From: Gordonia oryzae
GTDB lineage: Bacteria; Actinomycetota; Actinomycetes; Mycobacteriales; Mycobacteriaceae
Direction: 5' to 3'
Assembly: GCF_003797185.1 (NCBI RefSeq)
Contig: NZ_RKMH01000006.1
Span: 62,001-126,000 of the forward strand
Length of the DNA: 64,000 nt
Below, in pieces: positions 36,335-45,556 of the stretch. Positions within the stretch are counted from its first letter, which is position 1, and every line of letters starts with the position of its first letter. Position numbers and translations under genes: made by a program. The notes under the pieces are model-generated. The model searched no databases and had not been told where the DNA came from. It saw nothing but the letters and a program-made list of their open reading frames with translations.

Positions 36335-37254
36335 CAGCCGAGTTTGAGTTCTTTGATGGCTGTGGTGAGATCCGGTCGGTGTTTGAGTACGACTCCGAGG
36401 GTGCGCGCGATCAGTCCGTTGTCGAGCCGATGTCCCGACAGTCCGGAGGTGGATTCCCCGGCGCCGAGCGCGAGCAGGGTGTTCGCCCAGTCGATGGTCT
36501 CGGCCACCGACGGCTTCTTGCGGATGTCGAGGGTGCGTAGGACGCCGACCACCCGGACGAGTTCGGCCGCCAGCGACTCGGTGAGCGCGGGCACCCGGGA
36601 GGCAAGGATGTCCTTCTCCCGCTTGGCGTCCGGGAAATCGATGTACAGGTACAGGCACCTCCGCTTGAGGGCCTCGGACAGTTCGCGGGTGGCATTGGAG
36701 GTCAACAGCACGATCGGGCGCCGGGCGGCGACGACGGTGCCCATCTCGGGGATGGTGACGGCGAAGTCGCTGAGCACCTCCAGCAGCAGGCCCTCCATGT
36801 CCACGTCCGCCTTGTCGATCTCGTCGATGAGCAGCACCGTGGCACCGGGCCGCGATATCGCGGTCAACAGCGGCCTCGGTAGCAGGAACTCCTCAGAGAA
36901 GATGTCGGTCTTGGCCTCTGCCCAGTCCCGGGTTCCGGTCGCCTGGATGTGCAGGATCTGCTTGGCATGGTTCCACTCGTAGAGCGCCCGCGCTTCGTCG
37001 ATGCCTTCATAACATTGCAGCCGCACGAGTTCGGCGTCGGTGGCGGCAGCGATAGCCCGGGCCAGTTCGGTCTTGCCGACCCCGGCGGGACCCTCGACGA
37101 GTAGCGGTTTGCCGAGCCGATCGGCCAGGAAGGTGGCAGTCGCGGTGGCGTCATCGGGCAGGTAGCCGGTGCCGCGCAAACGGGCGGCCACGTCGGGAAC
37201 ATCGGCGAAGGACGGGTGCACCGTCGAGTTGATGTCGGTGGGCGTTGTACTCAC
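36334..37254 (-). CDS. MoxR-type AAA+ ATPase
   Basis: 306-residue AAA+ ATPase of the CoxD/MoxR group. Walker A GPAGVGKTE (55-63), Walker B LLIDEIDKAD (141-150), sensor-1 LLTSNATREL and the arginine finger in LKRRCLYLYIDFP are present. Works with the VWA partner by overlapping genes to load cofactors or remodel a target that is not identified here. The GTG at 37254 lies 11 nt after proA ends, with GGAG before it. Confidence 0.88.
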   Translation of the reverse strand: MSTTPTDINSTVHPSFADVPDVAARLRGTGYLPDDATATATFLADRLGKPLLVEGPAGVGKTELARAIAAATDAELVRLQCYEGIDEARALYEWNHAKQILHIQATGTRDWAEAKTDIFSEEFLLPRPLLTAISRPGATVLLIDEIDKADVDMEGLLLEVLSDFAVTIPEMGTVVAARRPIVLLTSNATRELSEALKRRCLYLYIDFPDAKREKDILASRVPALTESLAAELVRVVGVLRTLDIRKKPSVAETIDWANTLLALGAGESTSGLSGHRLDNGLIARTLGVVLKHRPDLTTAIKELKLG

Positions 37255-37265
37255 GGAGGCTCCTC

Positions 37266-38537
37266 TCACACCTGGCGGATGTGGCCGTCGCCCCAGACGA
37301 CCCACTTGGTGGAGGTCAGTTCGGGCAGACCCATCGGACCGCGCGCATGCAGTTTTTGCGTCGAGATGCCGATCTCGGCACCGAATCCGAACTGCTCACC
37401 GTCGGTGAATGCGGTGGAGGCGTTGACCATCACCGCGGCGGCGTCGACGCGGTCGGTGAACTCCTGAGCCGCGGCCAGATCGGTGGTGATGATGGCCTCG
37501 GTGTGTCCGGTGCCGTAGGTGTCGATATGGGCGACGGCGGCGTCGAGATCGTCGACGATCTTCATCGCGATGTCGAGTGAGAGGTACTCGTCGGCCCAGT
37601 CGGCGTCACTGGCGGGTTCCATGTCGGCCTCGTCGCCGTGGATGACGACTCCCTGCGACCGGAGGGCCTGGCTGATCTTGGGCATCGCCTCGGCGGCGAT
37701 CGCCTTGTCGATGAGCACCGTCTCGGCGGCGTTGCACACGCTGGGCCGCCGCGTCTTGGCGTTGAGAACGATGCGAGTGGCGACGTCAACGTCGGCGAGT
37801 GCGTGCACATAGACATGGCAGTTGCCGGTTCCGGTCTCGATGGTCGGCACAGTGGCGTTGGCGACGACGGCGTTGATCAGCCCTGCTCCGCCGCGCGGGA
37901 TGACCACGTCGACCAGTCCCCGCGCCCGGATGAGCGCTGTCACGCTGGCCCGGTCGTCACTGGGCAGTAATCCGACCGCATCAGCGGTGACCCCGTTGGC
38001 GCGCAGGGTGTCCTGCAGTATCCGGACCAGTTCGGCGTTCGATGCCGCCGCCGATGACGAACCGCGCAACAACACGGCGTTGCCGGACTTGAAGGCGATT
38101 CCGAAGGCATCGACAGTGACGTTGGGCCGCGCCTCGTAGACGATGCCGACCACCCCGAGCGGGACACGTTCCTGACGCAGTCGCAGTCCATTGGGCAGCG
38201 TCTTGCCCGCGACGACCTCCCCGATCGGATCGGGCAGTGCGGCGACCTGGCGCAGCCCTGCGGCGATTCCGGCCACCCGCTCGGGTGTCAGCCGCAACCG
38301 GTCGAGCAGACTGCCCTCGATCCCCGATTCCTCGGCGCGTGCGAGATCCTCGGCGTTGGCGGCGATGATCGACTCGGTCGTGGCCTCGATCTGCTCGGCA
38401 GCGGCGATAAGCACCTCGTTCTTGGCGGCGGTGGTGAGCCGGCCCAGAGCGCGGGATGCGTTCTTGGCGGCCGTGGCCAGATCGGCGACGGTCTGCTCGA
38501 CACCGCTGTCGGTGGGGCTGACGGCGGGTGCGCTCAT
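37266..38537 (-). CDS. proA: Gamma-glutamyl phosphate reductase
   Basis: 423-residue aldehyde-dehydrogenase-fold enzyme, second step of proline synthesis. The catalytic Cys268 is in [32 protein letters not shown] and the end [20 protein letters not shown] are the family blocks. Length is normal. proB is not adjacent in the window. First gene of proA-moxR-vwa; upstream is the 0.7 kb gene-poor gap. Confidence 0.95.
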   Translation of the reverse strand: MSAPAVSPTDSGVEQTVADLATAAKNASRALGRLTTAAKNEVLIAAAEQIEATTESIIAANAEDLARAEESGIEGSLLDRLRLTPERVAGIAAGLRQVAALPDPIGEVVAGKTLPNGLRLRQERVPLGVVGIVYEARPNVTVDAFGIAFKSGNAVLLRGSSSAAASNAELVRILQDTLRANGVTADAVGLLPSDDRASVTALIRARGLVDVVIPRGGAGLINAVVANATVPTIETGTGNCHVYVHALADVDVATRIVLNAKTRRPSVCNAAETVLIDKAIAAEAMPKISQALRSQGVVIHGDEADMEPASDADWADEYLSLDIAMKIVDDLDAAVAHIDTYGTGHTEAIITTDLAAAQEFTDRVDAAAVMVNASTAFTDGEQFGFGAEIGISTQKLHARGPMGLPELTSTKWVVWGDGHIRQV

Positions 38538-39260
38538 GGATTCTCCCGGTGCGGTGTGGCGGTGCGTGGTCGGTGATGTCTCCTGGTCGGCACGCCTGCT
38601 GGCCGGCTATGACGACCAGCAGAGGCCGACCACCAGAGTACGTGCGGCCACAGACGACTCCCTACGTTGGGCCCGCCGTCCGACAATGCCTCGGCGCTGC
38701 ACGGTCATGACCCGCCTGCACCAGCCCGTCGCGCCGTCGTCGGGAATGGACGGGCACCCTGGGTATCGGCGGTACCGGTGGCGTCGGTGGCGCGCCGATG
38801 TCATCGGCGGCCCGGCGGTAGAGCGTGTGATGCTGGGCCCAGGCGGCTATCGCGACCACCACCGGATCCATCGGCAGTGAGGCGAAGGGCGCAGACCATC
38901 GATGCGCGAGGCCGCAGTGATCGGCGCCTGCTCTGCCCAACCAGGCTTTGCCCACTACGACTGTGCGCGGTCGACTCGCGTGACCTCCCAGTCGATCACC
39001 CATGTGCCGGCCGAGACGACGCCACATATCTGGTGACATGCCGACCGATCCGCCGGCTGCCGGGTCGAGCGTTTCGCACGATGTGACACACCAGATGGGT
39101 CCGTGCCTCAACTGATCTGCACTGCCTTCGGGCCGCAGCTACCGGTGGGCTTGCCGGAAAGTTCCTCGACCCGCGACCCATCCGAGGCGCCGGCGGAAGC
39201 GAATGACTCAGTGAGCACGCCCACTCGGACAGGCTCATTCCGCCCACAGTGAGGAAGAAC
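38538..39260. other. Gene-poor junction region
   Basis: 723 bp between proA and the fasciclin gene with no convincing gene. Several ORFs exist on both strands but are Arg/His/Pro-rich and lack a family match. No inverted repeat ends, tRNA or integrase is visible. It marks the point where the remembered M. tuberculosis order jumps from the Rv242x to the Rv297x region. Confidence 0.6.
38662..39039 (-). CDS. Doubtful hypothetical ORF
   Basis: 125-codon ORF with intermediate third-position GC, somewhat higher after its Met at LPMDPVVVAIAAWAQ, and a Pro-rich stretch (PPTPPVPPIPRVP). The flanks are Arg/His-rich, which suggests a shadow or decayed gene. No recognisable family and no ribosome-binding site. 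Listed only because it is the best candidate in the gap. Confidence 0.2.
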   Translation of the reverse strand: MSPDMWRRLGRHMGDRLGGHASRPRTVVVGKAWLGRAGADHCGLAHRWSAPFASLPMDPVVVAIAAWAQHHTLYRRAADDIGAPPTPPVPPIPRVPVHSRRRRDGLVQAGHDRAAPRHCRTAGPT

Positions 39261-39932
39261 ATGCGATCCACCGCAGCAACCCGAATCACCTTGGCCGCAT
39301 CGGGTTTCGTACTCGCAGCCGGCTTGGTGACAGGATGTTCCAGTAGTGACGACTCCAGCGCGTCGACGCCCACCACGACGAGCAGCATGTCCGGGATGAG
39401 CGGCATGACGAGCACGAGCGCAAGCGCTGCCCCGGCCGCCGATCTCGTCGGAAGCGGCTGTGCCGCCTACGCACAAGCCAACCCGAGCGGTCCGGCGTCG
39501 GTGAATGGCATGGCCACGGCACCGTTGGCCACCGCCGCGGCGGCCAACCCCGAACTGAAGACCTTGACCCAGGCCATCTCCGGCAAGCTCAATCCGCAGG
39601 TCAACCTGGTGGACACGCTGAACAACGGACAGTACACCGTGTTCGCGCCGACCGATGCCGCGTTCGCCAAGCTCCCCGCTGCGACCGTCGAGCAGCTCAA
39701 GACAGACTCGGCGATGCTGACCAAGATACTCACGTATCACGTTGTGTCCGGCCAGATTTCCCCGGCCGACATCGACGGACAGCACAAGTCACTGGAAGGT
39801 GGCACGGTGACGGTCACCGGGTCGGGCAACGACATCAAGGTCAACGAGAACAGTTCGGTCGTCTGTGGTGGCATCAAGACCGCGAATGCAACGGTGTACC
39901 TGGTCGATTCGGTGCTGATGCCCCCGAGCTGA
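39261..39932 (+). CDS. Fasciclin-domain lipoprotein (MPT83-like)
   Basis: 223-residue secreted lipoprotein. A signal sequence ends in the lipobox LVTGC (Cys26), followed by a Ser/Thr/Met-rich linker, then one fasciclin (FAS1) domain: [24 protein letters not shown] and [10 protein letters not shown] are the H1 and H2 motifs. Two cysteines ([13 protein letters not shown]) could form a disulfide, as in MPT70/MPT83. Probably a cell-surface adhesion-type protein. The ATG at 39261 has GAGGAAG before it; a GTG four codons earlier is in frame. In M. tuberculosis such genes are SigK-controlled; no sigK is present here. Confidence 0.9.
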   Translation: MRSTAATRITLAASGFVLAAGLVTGCSSSDDSSASTPTTTSSMSGMSGMTSTSASAAPAADLVGSGCAAYAQANPSGPASVNGMATAPLATAAAANPELKTLTQAISGKLNPQVNLVDTLNNGQYTVFAPTDAAFAKLPAATVEQLKTDSAMLTKILTYHVVSGQISPADIDGQHKSLEGGTVTVTGSGNDIKVNENSSVVCGGIKTANATVYLVDSVLMPPS

Positions 39933-39977
39933 CCCCGCTCCGGCATCGAAACCCCTGACTCCCAACAGGATCGGCCC

Positions 39978-40643
39978 TCAACAGGAATCGAGTACCTCGG
40001 TGAGCACCTGCCGGCTGGCCGCATCGACGGCCAGCCGGTAGGCGTCGGCGACCGCAACGAACTGAATGGAATACCGGCAGTGGAACGCTCGCAGCGGCGG
40101 CATCCACACGGCCGGCTCGCCATCACCCTTGGCCTGATTCGACGCGGCATCGACCGCAACGAGATTGGCGGGGTCATTGGCGAACTCGACGCGACGCTGC
40201 GCCGACCACGACCACGCACCCAGATCCCACGACAGTGACAGCGGCACAATGTGATCGATCTGCACGGCGATCGCGGACCGTTCCCGGCGGAAGAGCACGG
40301 TCGCACCGGTGTACGGGCTGCGGAACTCACCGGTCAACACGGCCTTCGGACAACTGCGCACTGACCCGACGGCGACATCCGACAGGTCACGCATCAGGAT
40401 GTCGTTTCGCGTGTCGCAACCATTGTGCCCGCCGGTAACCGAGACCGCGTCGGTCCATGCCACACCGAACGCCGACCGTTGGTAGTCGCCACGATCGGGT
40501 CGGTGGGATACCACCGTCATCCGGCTCAATGATTGCAGCGCGCGGCGGGCATCGGCATGAACGGCCGCATCGGGCGCCCCTCGGTCGAGTTGAACGGTGA
40601 CGGCAACGGCTACCGCCGTGACCACCACCGCAAGCAGAAGCAC
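39978..40643 (-). CDS. Secreted HNH nuclease (GmrSD C-terminal/DUF1524 type)
   Basis: 221-residue predicted exported nuclease. A hydrophobic N-terminus (LLLAVVVTAVAVAVTV) precedes the domain containing YQRSAFGVAWTDAVSV, GHNGCDTRNDILMRDL, VQIDHIVPLSLSWDLGA (the HNH His-Ile-Val active-site core), FANDPANLVAVDAASNQAKGD and a final PPLRAFHCRYSIQF. This combination is the stand-alone secreted family related to the GmrSD nuclease C-terminus. The start is unsure; GTG at 40643 is used, as the frame upstream runs into recG without a good start. Downstream of recG and convergent with the fasciclin gene. Confidence 0.8.
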   Translation of the reverse strand: MLLLAVVVTAVAVAVTVQLDRGAPDAAVHADARRALQSLSRMTVVSHRPDRGDYQRSAFGVAWTDAVSVTGGHNGCDTRNDILMRDLSDVAVGSVRSCPKAVLTGEFRSPYTGATVLFRRERSAIAVQIDHIVPLSLSWDLGAWSWSAQRRVEFANDPANLVAVDAASNQAKGDGEPAVWMPPLRAFHCRYSIQFVAVADAYRLAVDAASRQVLTEVLDSC

Positions 40644-40707
40644 CCACCGTCGCAGCGGCCAGGTGATCCCTGCGGGCGCGAAGAGCCGACCGAGAACGGC
40701 CTGGCCG

Positions 40708-43110
40708 CTACGACTTCTCCAGGTATGCGATCTTGTCCGGTACCAGGATCGCGTCCACCAGAGCACCCATCGCAGGGTGGTCGGCCAGTGTCTGGTCCAC
40801 AGCGACGATGTCCTGCGCGAGATCCCGCGCGTCGGCGATGATCTCGACGTCGTCGAGCAGCGACAGGAAGTGCAATGACGTCTTGCCGCCGGACTGCAGC
40901 GAACCGAGGACATCACCCTCCCTTCGCTGTTGGAGATCGATCTGGGCGAGCTCGAATCCATCATTGGACGCAGCGACCGCCTCGAGTCGTTCCATCGACT
41001 TCGAACCCGGCGACACCCTGGTCATCAACAAGCACAGGCCGGGCAGTCCACCGCGGCCCACGCGTCCGCGCAACTGATGGAGCTGACTGACGCCGAACCG
41101 GTCGGCATCGACGATCACCATTGTCGTCGCATTCTTCACGTCGACGCCGACCTCGATCACCGTCGTCGACACCAGGATGTCGATCTCGCCGCGGCCGAAC
41201 GCATCCATCGTCTCGGCCTTGTCCTCGGCCAGCATGCGTCCGTGCAGCATCGCGATCCGATGCCCTCCGAGCGGACCCGCAAGCAATTCGTGGAACTGAT
41301 CGATCACCGCGACGGTCTCTTCCTCGGACCCGTCCTCATCGGCACCGGCACCTCGTGCGGGCTTGCGCCCCTTGCGCGCTGTCGCCTTTTTCGGCGCCGC
41401 CTTCTTGAGCGCCGGCGCGTCGGGATCGTCGCCGATGCGCGAGCACACCACGTAGACCTGACGGTGCGCGGCAACCTCCTCATCGACACGCTCCCAGGCC
41501 CGATCGACCCACCGTTGCTTACCCATGGGTACGACGTTGGTCGTGATCGGCCGGCGACCGGCGGGTAGTTCGGTCAGCACGGAGGTGTCAAGATCACCGA
41601 ATGCGGTCATCGCGACGGTGCGCGGGATCGGCGTTGCTGTCATGACCAACACGTGCGGCGCGATGCCGTCGCGGCCACGTCCGCGGAGGGTGTCGCGCTG
41701 CTCGACACCGAACCGGTGCTGCTCGTCGACGACGAACATGCCCAGATCGAAGAACCTGACGTTCTCCTCGAGTAGGGCGTGGGTGCCGATCACGATGCCG
41801 GCCTGCCCGGTGACGACGTCGAGGAGCGTCTCTCGTTTGTCCTTGGTCTTCATCGATCCGGTCACCAGGGCGAGTTGGGTGGCACCGTCTGCGGCGCCGA
41901 GCCGGCCGGCCGAGCCCAGGTCACCGAGCATCGCCGAGATCGTTCGATAGTGCTGCGCAGCAAGCACTTCGGTGGGCGCTAGAAGTGCGCACTGGTGGCC
42001 GTTGTCGACGACGCGCAGCATCGCTAGCAGCGCCACCAATGTCTTGCCCGAGCCGACTTCACCCTGGAGGAGCCGGCTCATCGGCTCGTCGCGACCGAGG
42101 TCGGTGCCGATTTCCTCGGCGACGGTACGCTGTCCGATCGTCAGAGTGAACGGCAGCCGGGCGAGCAGTTGGTCTTCGAGGCCGCCCGCCACATGCGGGC
42201 AGACCGGTGCGGTGTCGGTGCGCCCGGTAAGCCGCCGCTGCGCGAGGACCAGCTGGATCGCCAGTGCCTCATCGAATTTCATGCGTTCACGCGCGGGACC
42301 GATCTCGCCGTCGGACTCCGGGAGGTGGACTGAGCGGACCGCGTTGTCGGTGCCGATGAGGGACCGTTCCCGACGCTGCGCCTCGTCGAGGGCATCGGGC
42401 AGGGGCCCGACGAGGTCGAGGACACGACGCGCGGCGCTCCAGATCTCCCACGACTGGCAGGTACTCGTCGCCGGATACATCGGGATGATCGACCGATCAA
42501 AGAGTGCGAGCAGGGGGTTGGGTGCCGAGGGATCGGATTCGCTTGCGGCGCGCTCGATCTCGTACATCTCCATCATCATCGGACTGCCGACGACCTTCTC
42601 CAGGTCGTCACCGGCCTCGGGCAGCACCAACCACTGCGGATGGGTCAGCTGTGGCTGACTCCGGAAGAATTTCACCGTGCCGGCCAGCATCACTTTCCGT
42701 CCGGCGGTGAGCACGCGAGCGACGCTGTAGGGATTGAAGAAGCTCACCTCGAAGGTTCGTTTCTCGTCCATGACCGACAGCCGGAGGATCTTTCCCGGCC
42801 GCGCCTTCATGGACGTCATGTTCGCCTTGGTAACCCGCCCGACGATAGTGACCCACTCCCCCTCCTCGAGTTCCTCGGAGGCCGATGGCTGACCGCGCCG
42901 GACGTAGCGGCGCGGAGGATACCGGAGCAGTTCGCCGACGGTCGAGATCCCGATGGTCGCCAGACCCGCAGCCGTCTTCGGGCCGAGCACACCGGCCAAC
43001 TCTCCGGACAACGTGACCGTCCCGGGGAGCACCGACGGAACCATGACGGCGTCGTCTGTCGCCGCCGGGGTATGTCCAGACCGACCGGTCGAGGTGCGCC
43101 TGGCCGCCAC
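40708..43110 (-). CDS. recG: ATP-dependent DNA helicase RecG
   Basis: About 800-residue branch-migrating helicase for stalled forks and Holliday junctions. The wedge/OB domain (GEWVTIVGRVTKAN...), motif I LLQGEVGSGKTLVA, motif II VDEQHRFGV, motif III VMTATPIPRT and motif VI QLRGRVGRGG are present. A 50-residue Lys/Gly-rich insert (KKAAPKKATARKGRKPARGAGADEDGS) sits in the second helicase domain. GTG 43110 overlaps the FakA-like stop (TAGTG) and is taken as start; ATG 43044 is also possible. Confidence 0.92.
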   Translation of the reverse strand: MAARRTSTGRSGHTPAATDDAVMVPSVLPGTVTLSGELAGVLGPKTAAGLATIGISTVGELLRYPPRRYVRRGQPSASEELEEGEWVTIVGRVTKANMTSMKARPGKILRLSVMDEKRTFEVSFFNPYSVARVLTAGRKVMLAGTVKFFRSQPQLTHPQWLVLPEAGDDLEKVVGSPMMMEMYEIERAASESDPSAPNPLLALFDRSIIPMYPATSTCQSWEIWSAARRVLDLVGPLPDALDEAQRRERSLIGTDNAVRSVHLPESDGEIGPARERMKFDEALAIQLVLAQRRLTGRTDTAPVCPHVAGGLEDQLLARLPFTLTIGQRTVAEEIGTDLGRDEPMSRLLQGEVGSGKTLVALLAMLRVVDNGHQCALLAPTEVLAAQHYRTISAMLGDLGSAGRLGAADGATQLALVTGSMKTKDKRETLLDVVTGQAGIVIGTHALLEENVRFFDLGMFVVDEQHRFGVEQRDTLRGRGRDGIAPHVLVMTATPIPRTVAMTAFGDLDTSVLTELPAGRRPITTNVVPMGKQRWVDRAWERVDEEVAAHRQVYVVCSRIGDDPDAPALKKAAPKKATARKGRKPARGAGADEDGSEEETVAVIDQFHELLAGPLGGHRIAMLHGRMLAEDKAETMDAFGRGEIDILVSTTVIEVGVDVKNATTMVIVDADRFGVSQLHQLRGRVGRGGLPGLCLLMTRVSPGSKSMERLEAVAASNDGFELAQIDLQQRREGDVLGSLQSGGKTSLHFLSLLDDVEIIADARDLAQDIVAVDQTLADHPAMGALVDAILVPDKIAYLEKS

Positions 43111-44903
43111 TACTCGATCCCGACCTGGATCAGGTCGTCGCCCTGACCAGTGGCGTACACGCTCAACTCGATGCCCGCGTAGTTGCGCCGCACATGTTCG
43201 GCCAGCGCGTCCAGCGCGGCATCGTCGACCTCGGAGCCGGCCAGCACCGTCACCATCTCGCCACCGGTGGCCAACATCAGGTCGAGAAGGGCGGTCGCGG
43301 CCTCGGTGTGATCCGGGGCGATCACCAGCACCTCCGAACCGATGAGTCCGAGGATGTCGCCAACCTCGCAGGTACCGGCCAGGGTCATCATGCGGCCCTC
43401 GGCGCGGCGCAGGGATCCCCATCGGGCGCCGGCCGCCGCCTCGGCCATCGCGTAGGCATCGGCGTCGGCGGATTCCCCTGGGTCGTGTACGGCCAGCGCA
43501 GCCAGACACTGAGCCATCGACAGGGTCGGTAGCGACACCACCGACCGCTGCTGTGATCGGACGTCGGCGGCAACGGACACGAGATCCTGGCTGGTCATCG
43601 CACCGTTGGCCATGACGATGACGTGCGCGGCGTCGGTCTCGCGAATCGCCTGCGCCAGTATGTCGGTACTCACCCCGCCGTCGGCGCGCACCACAGCGGC
43701 GCCCGCGTCGGCGAACAGCGCAGCGGCTCCTTGTCCTTTGACGACGGCGACGATGGCCCGCTTGTATCGCGGCGGCGGTTCGGCCGAGTCGACCTGCGAC
43801 CGGATGGCGTCGAGGGCGAAACAACTGATCCGGATATCCGACATCTGTCCTGCCGCCACACCGGCCTGTACCGCCTTGCCCGGTTCGCTGGTGTGGACGT
43901 GCACCGAGAACCGCTCACCGTCGCCACTGGAGCTATCGCCGACGATGACGACGGCGTCGCCGATCTGGTCGAGCTCGTCGCGCAGGACACCGATGTGTTC
44001 GCCCGCGGCGCCGTCGAGCAGGTACATCACCTCGAAATCCATCTCCGAGGACCCCGAGCACGTCGCGTCATCGGGATGGCCCGGCCGTCCGCCGCCCATC
44101 AGTGAACCCCGGTAGCGCCGACGCCGCGCCGATACCCCGGTGATCACCGCGACCAGCGAGTCGAGCAACACCAGGAAGCCGCGCGCTCCCGCATCGACCA
44201 CGCCGGCAGAGGCGAGCTCGGGCAGTTGATCGGTGGTTCGGTCGAGGGCTTCGGCGGCGCGGTCGGCCACGGCACGCACCAGATCACCGGGCAGGTCGTC
44301 GGCATGGGCGGACGCGGTCGCCGCCGCCACGGAGATGACGGTCAGGACAGTGCCCTCGCGCGGCTCGCTCACCGCGCGGCGGGCGGCGAGCCCGGCCAGA
44401 CGCAGGCCGGCACTCGCGAGATAAGACAGCGACAACTCCCCGGGGGCCGCGACCTCGACGGCATCGGCCACCCCGACGAGGACCTGCGAGAGGATGATGC
44501 CGGAATTGCCCCGCGCGGCGCCCACCGCGGCATCAGCGAGTGTGCGGGCCACCGCTGCGATGTCGGCATCGAGGGGCAGGGCGGCAGCGGCATCGGCGGC
44601 GGCGCGCATCGTGTAGGCCATGTTACTGCCGGTGTCGGAATCCGGGATGGGAAAGACGTTGAGGTCGTTGATCTCTCCGCGCGCCGCGTCGAGACCGTCG
44701 GCGCTCGCCTCGGCCCAGTCACGCAGCAGCGCCGGGCTCATCGTCTGGGTCGTACCCGCCCGTGCGATGTTCCCATGTGTCGTGCCCCCGTACGCCTGGT
44801 TCCCGTGCGCCTGGTTCCCGTGCGCCTGGTTCCCGTGCGTCTGGTTCCCGTGCGCCTGGTTTCCGTGCACTACGCCCCCTTCGGCGCCCACACCATCGGT
44901 CAT
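43110..44903 (-). CDS. FakA-like fatty acid kinase (DhaL-EDD fusion)
   Basis: 597-residue protein with a DhaL-type kinase domain (about 50-250) and a C-terminal EDD-like domain. The nucleotide/metal motif [14 protein letters not shown] places the Asp residues at 88-91; [16 protein letters not shown] and [17 protein letters not shown] match the DhaL fold, and the second half ends in the DegV-like [15 protein letters not shown]. Such proteins phosphorylate FakB-bound fatty acids; a DegV/FakB candidate is at 31.2 kb. The N-terminus carries five His-Gly-Asn-Gln-Ala repeats (see the 44796-44870 entry). ATG 44903 is the best start; the ORF is open further. Named DAK-domain protein in M. tuberculosis (Rv2974c/Rv2975c). 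Confidence 0.85.
   Translation of the reverse strand: MTDGVGAEGGVVHGNQAHGNQTHGNQAHGNQAHGNQAYGGTTHGNIARAGTTQTMSPALLRDWAEASADGLDAARGEINDLNVFPIPDSDTGSNMAYTMRAAADAAAALPLDADIAAVARTLADAAVGAARGNSGIILSQVLVGVADAVEVAAPGELSLSYLASAGLRLAGLAARRAVSEPREGTVLTVISVAAATASAHADDLPGDLVRAVADRAAEALDRTTDQLPELASAGVVDAGARGFLVLLDSLVAVITGVSARRRRYRGSLMGGGRPGHPDDATCSGSSEMDFEVMYLLDGAAGEHIGVLRDELDQIGDAVVIVGDSSSGDGERFSVHVHTSEPGKAVQAGVAAGQMSDIRISCFALDAIRSQVDSAEPPPRYKRAIVAVVKGQGAAALFADAGAAVVRADGGVSTDILAQAIRETDAAHVIVMANGAMTSQDLVSVAADVRSQQRSVVSLPTLSMAQCLAALAVHDPGESADADAYAMAEAAAGARWGSLRRAEGRMMTLAGTCEVGDILGLIGSEVLVIAPDHTEAATALLDLMLATGGEMVTVLAGSEVDDAALDALAEHVRRNYAGIELSVYATGQGDDLIQVGIE
44796..44870. repeat. 15-nt tandem repeat, five units, inside fakA-like gene
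   Basis: Five head-to-tail copies of CTGGTTCCCGTGCGC (plus strand), the fourth and fifth differing by single bases. On the minus strand the unit encodes His-Gly-Asn-Gln-Ala, so the repeat length is a multiple of 3 and changes in copy number keep the frame. It falls before the DhaL domain. Confidence 0.85.
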
Positions 44904-45099
44904 GCCACGATCGAACGCCGCCACCACCACCTCCCACCGACAACGCGCGTCCACGACCCGCGCGAGCACCGAATCATCGCAGTTGCCGACATCGCCGACC
45001 ACTGTGGTCGAGGTTACTCGCGAGGACCGACGGTGTCGGACGGGACTCCGCGGGCCCGGGGACTCCGCCGCATCGCCGCGTGGGTAGTCCCGCTCGGAT

Positions 45100-45129
45100 T
45101 TGGTTCGCGACGGCCGGGCCCGCTATCCT
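45100..45129 (+). promoter_or_regulatory. Probable rpmB promoter
   Basis: TTGGTT (45100-45105), 18 nt, TATCCT (45124-45129) lies about 120 nt before rpmB in the 351-bp divergent gap from the FakA-like gene. No ORF in the rest of the gap is supported. Confidence 0.45.
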
Positions 45130-45254
45130 TGCAGGGTTGCCTTGCCGCCAACGTGGCTCCGAACATACGGCGCGCGCTGTCGTCGCCCCCACCCGGAGCT
45201 TGTGACGGCGGGCTGACCGAGAACCACACATCACTCACCCCCGAGGAGTTCGTT

Positions 45255-45446
45255 ATGGCTGCCGTCTGTGACGTCTGCGGCAAGGGTCCGGGCTTCGGCA
45301 AGTCCGTTTCGCACTCGCACCGCCGCACCAACCGCCGGTGGAATCCGAATATTCAGTCGGTCCGCGTCGAGGTCGCCCCGGGCAACCGGAAGCGAAAGAA
45401 CGTCTGCACCTCCTGCCTGAAGGCCGGCAAGACCTCCCTGGTCTGA
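45255..45446 (+). CDS. rpmB: Large ribosomal subunit protein bL28, zinc-ribbon form
   Basis: 63-residue basic ribosomal protein. [11 protein letters not shown] near the start and CTSCLKAGK near the end provide the four cysteines of the zinc-binding form; [16 protein letters not shown] is the bL28 core. Organisms with two copies switch to a Cys-less version when zinc is low; only the Cys form is here. ATG at 45255 follows GAGGAG. Monocistronic with a strong terminator. Confidence 0.96.
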   Translation: MAAVCDVCGKGPGFGKSVSHSHRRTNRRWNPNIQSVRVEVAPGNRKRKNVCTSCLKAGKTSLV

Positions 45447-45485
45447 CCAACCCTCTGGTCCTTCGATCTGCGATCGTCGGCGAAC

Positions 45486-45532
45486 AGACCCGACCCACCG
45501 AGCGAACGCTCGGGCCGGGGTCGGGTCTTTTT
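45486..45532 (+). terminator. rpmB intrinsic terminator
   Basis: AGACCCGACCC (45486-45496) pairs perfectly over 11 bp with GGGTCGGGTCT (45518-45528), enclosing a second CGAGCG/CGCTCG stem, and is followed by a five-base T-run that starts in the last stem base. Textbook Rho-independent terminator 40 nt after the rpmB stop. Confidence 0.85.
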
Positions 45533-45543
45533 CGTACCCCGGC

Positions 45544-45549
45544 TAGGGT
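45544..45549 (+). promoter_or_regulatory. -10 element of a leaderless enoyl-CoA hydratase mRNA
   Basis: TAGGGT followed by 7 nt and the ATG at 45557. The same hexamer with the same spacing precedes the DUF3515 gene at 50055. No ribosome-binding site is seen, which fits a leaderless transcript. Confidence 0.55.
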
Positions 45550-45556
45550 GACGGAT

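Noticed and set aside
38607-38880. Several short ORFs in the gap after proA, both strands
   Set aside because: Arg/His/Ser-rich, no ribosome-binding sites, no shared family; only one is kept, with low confidence.
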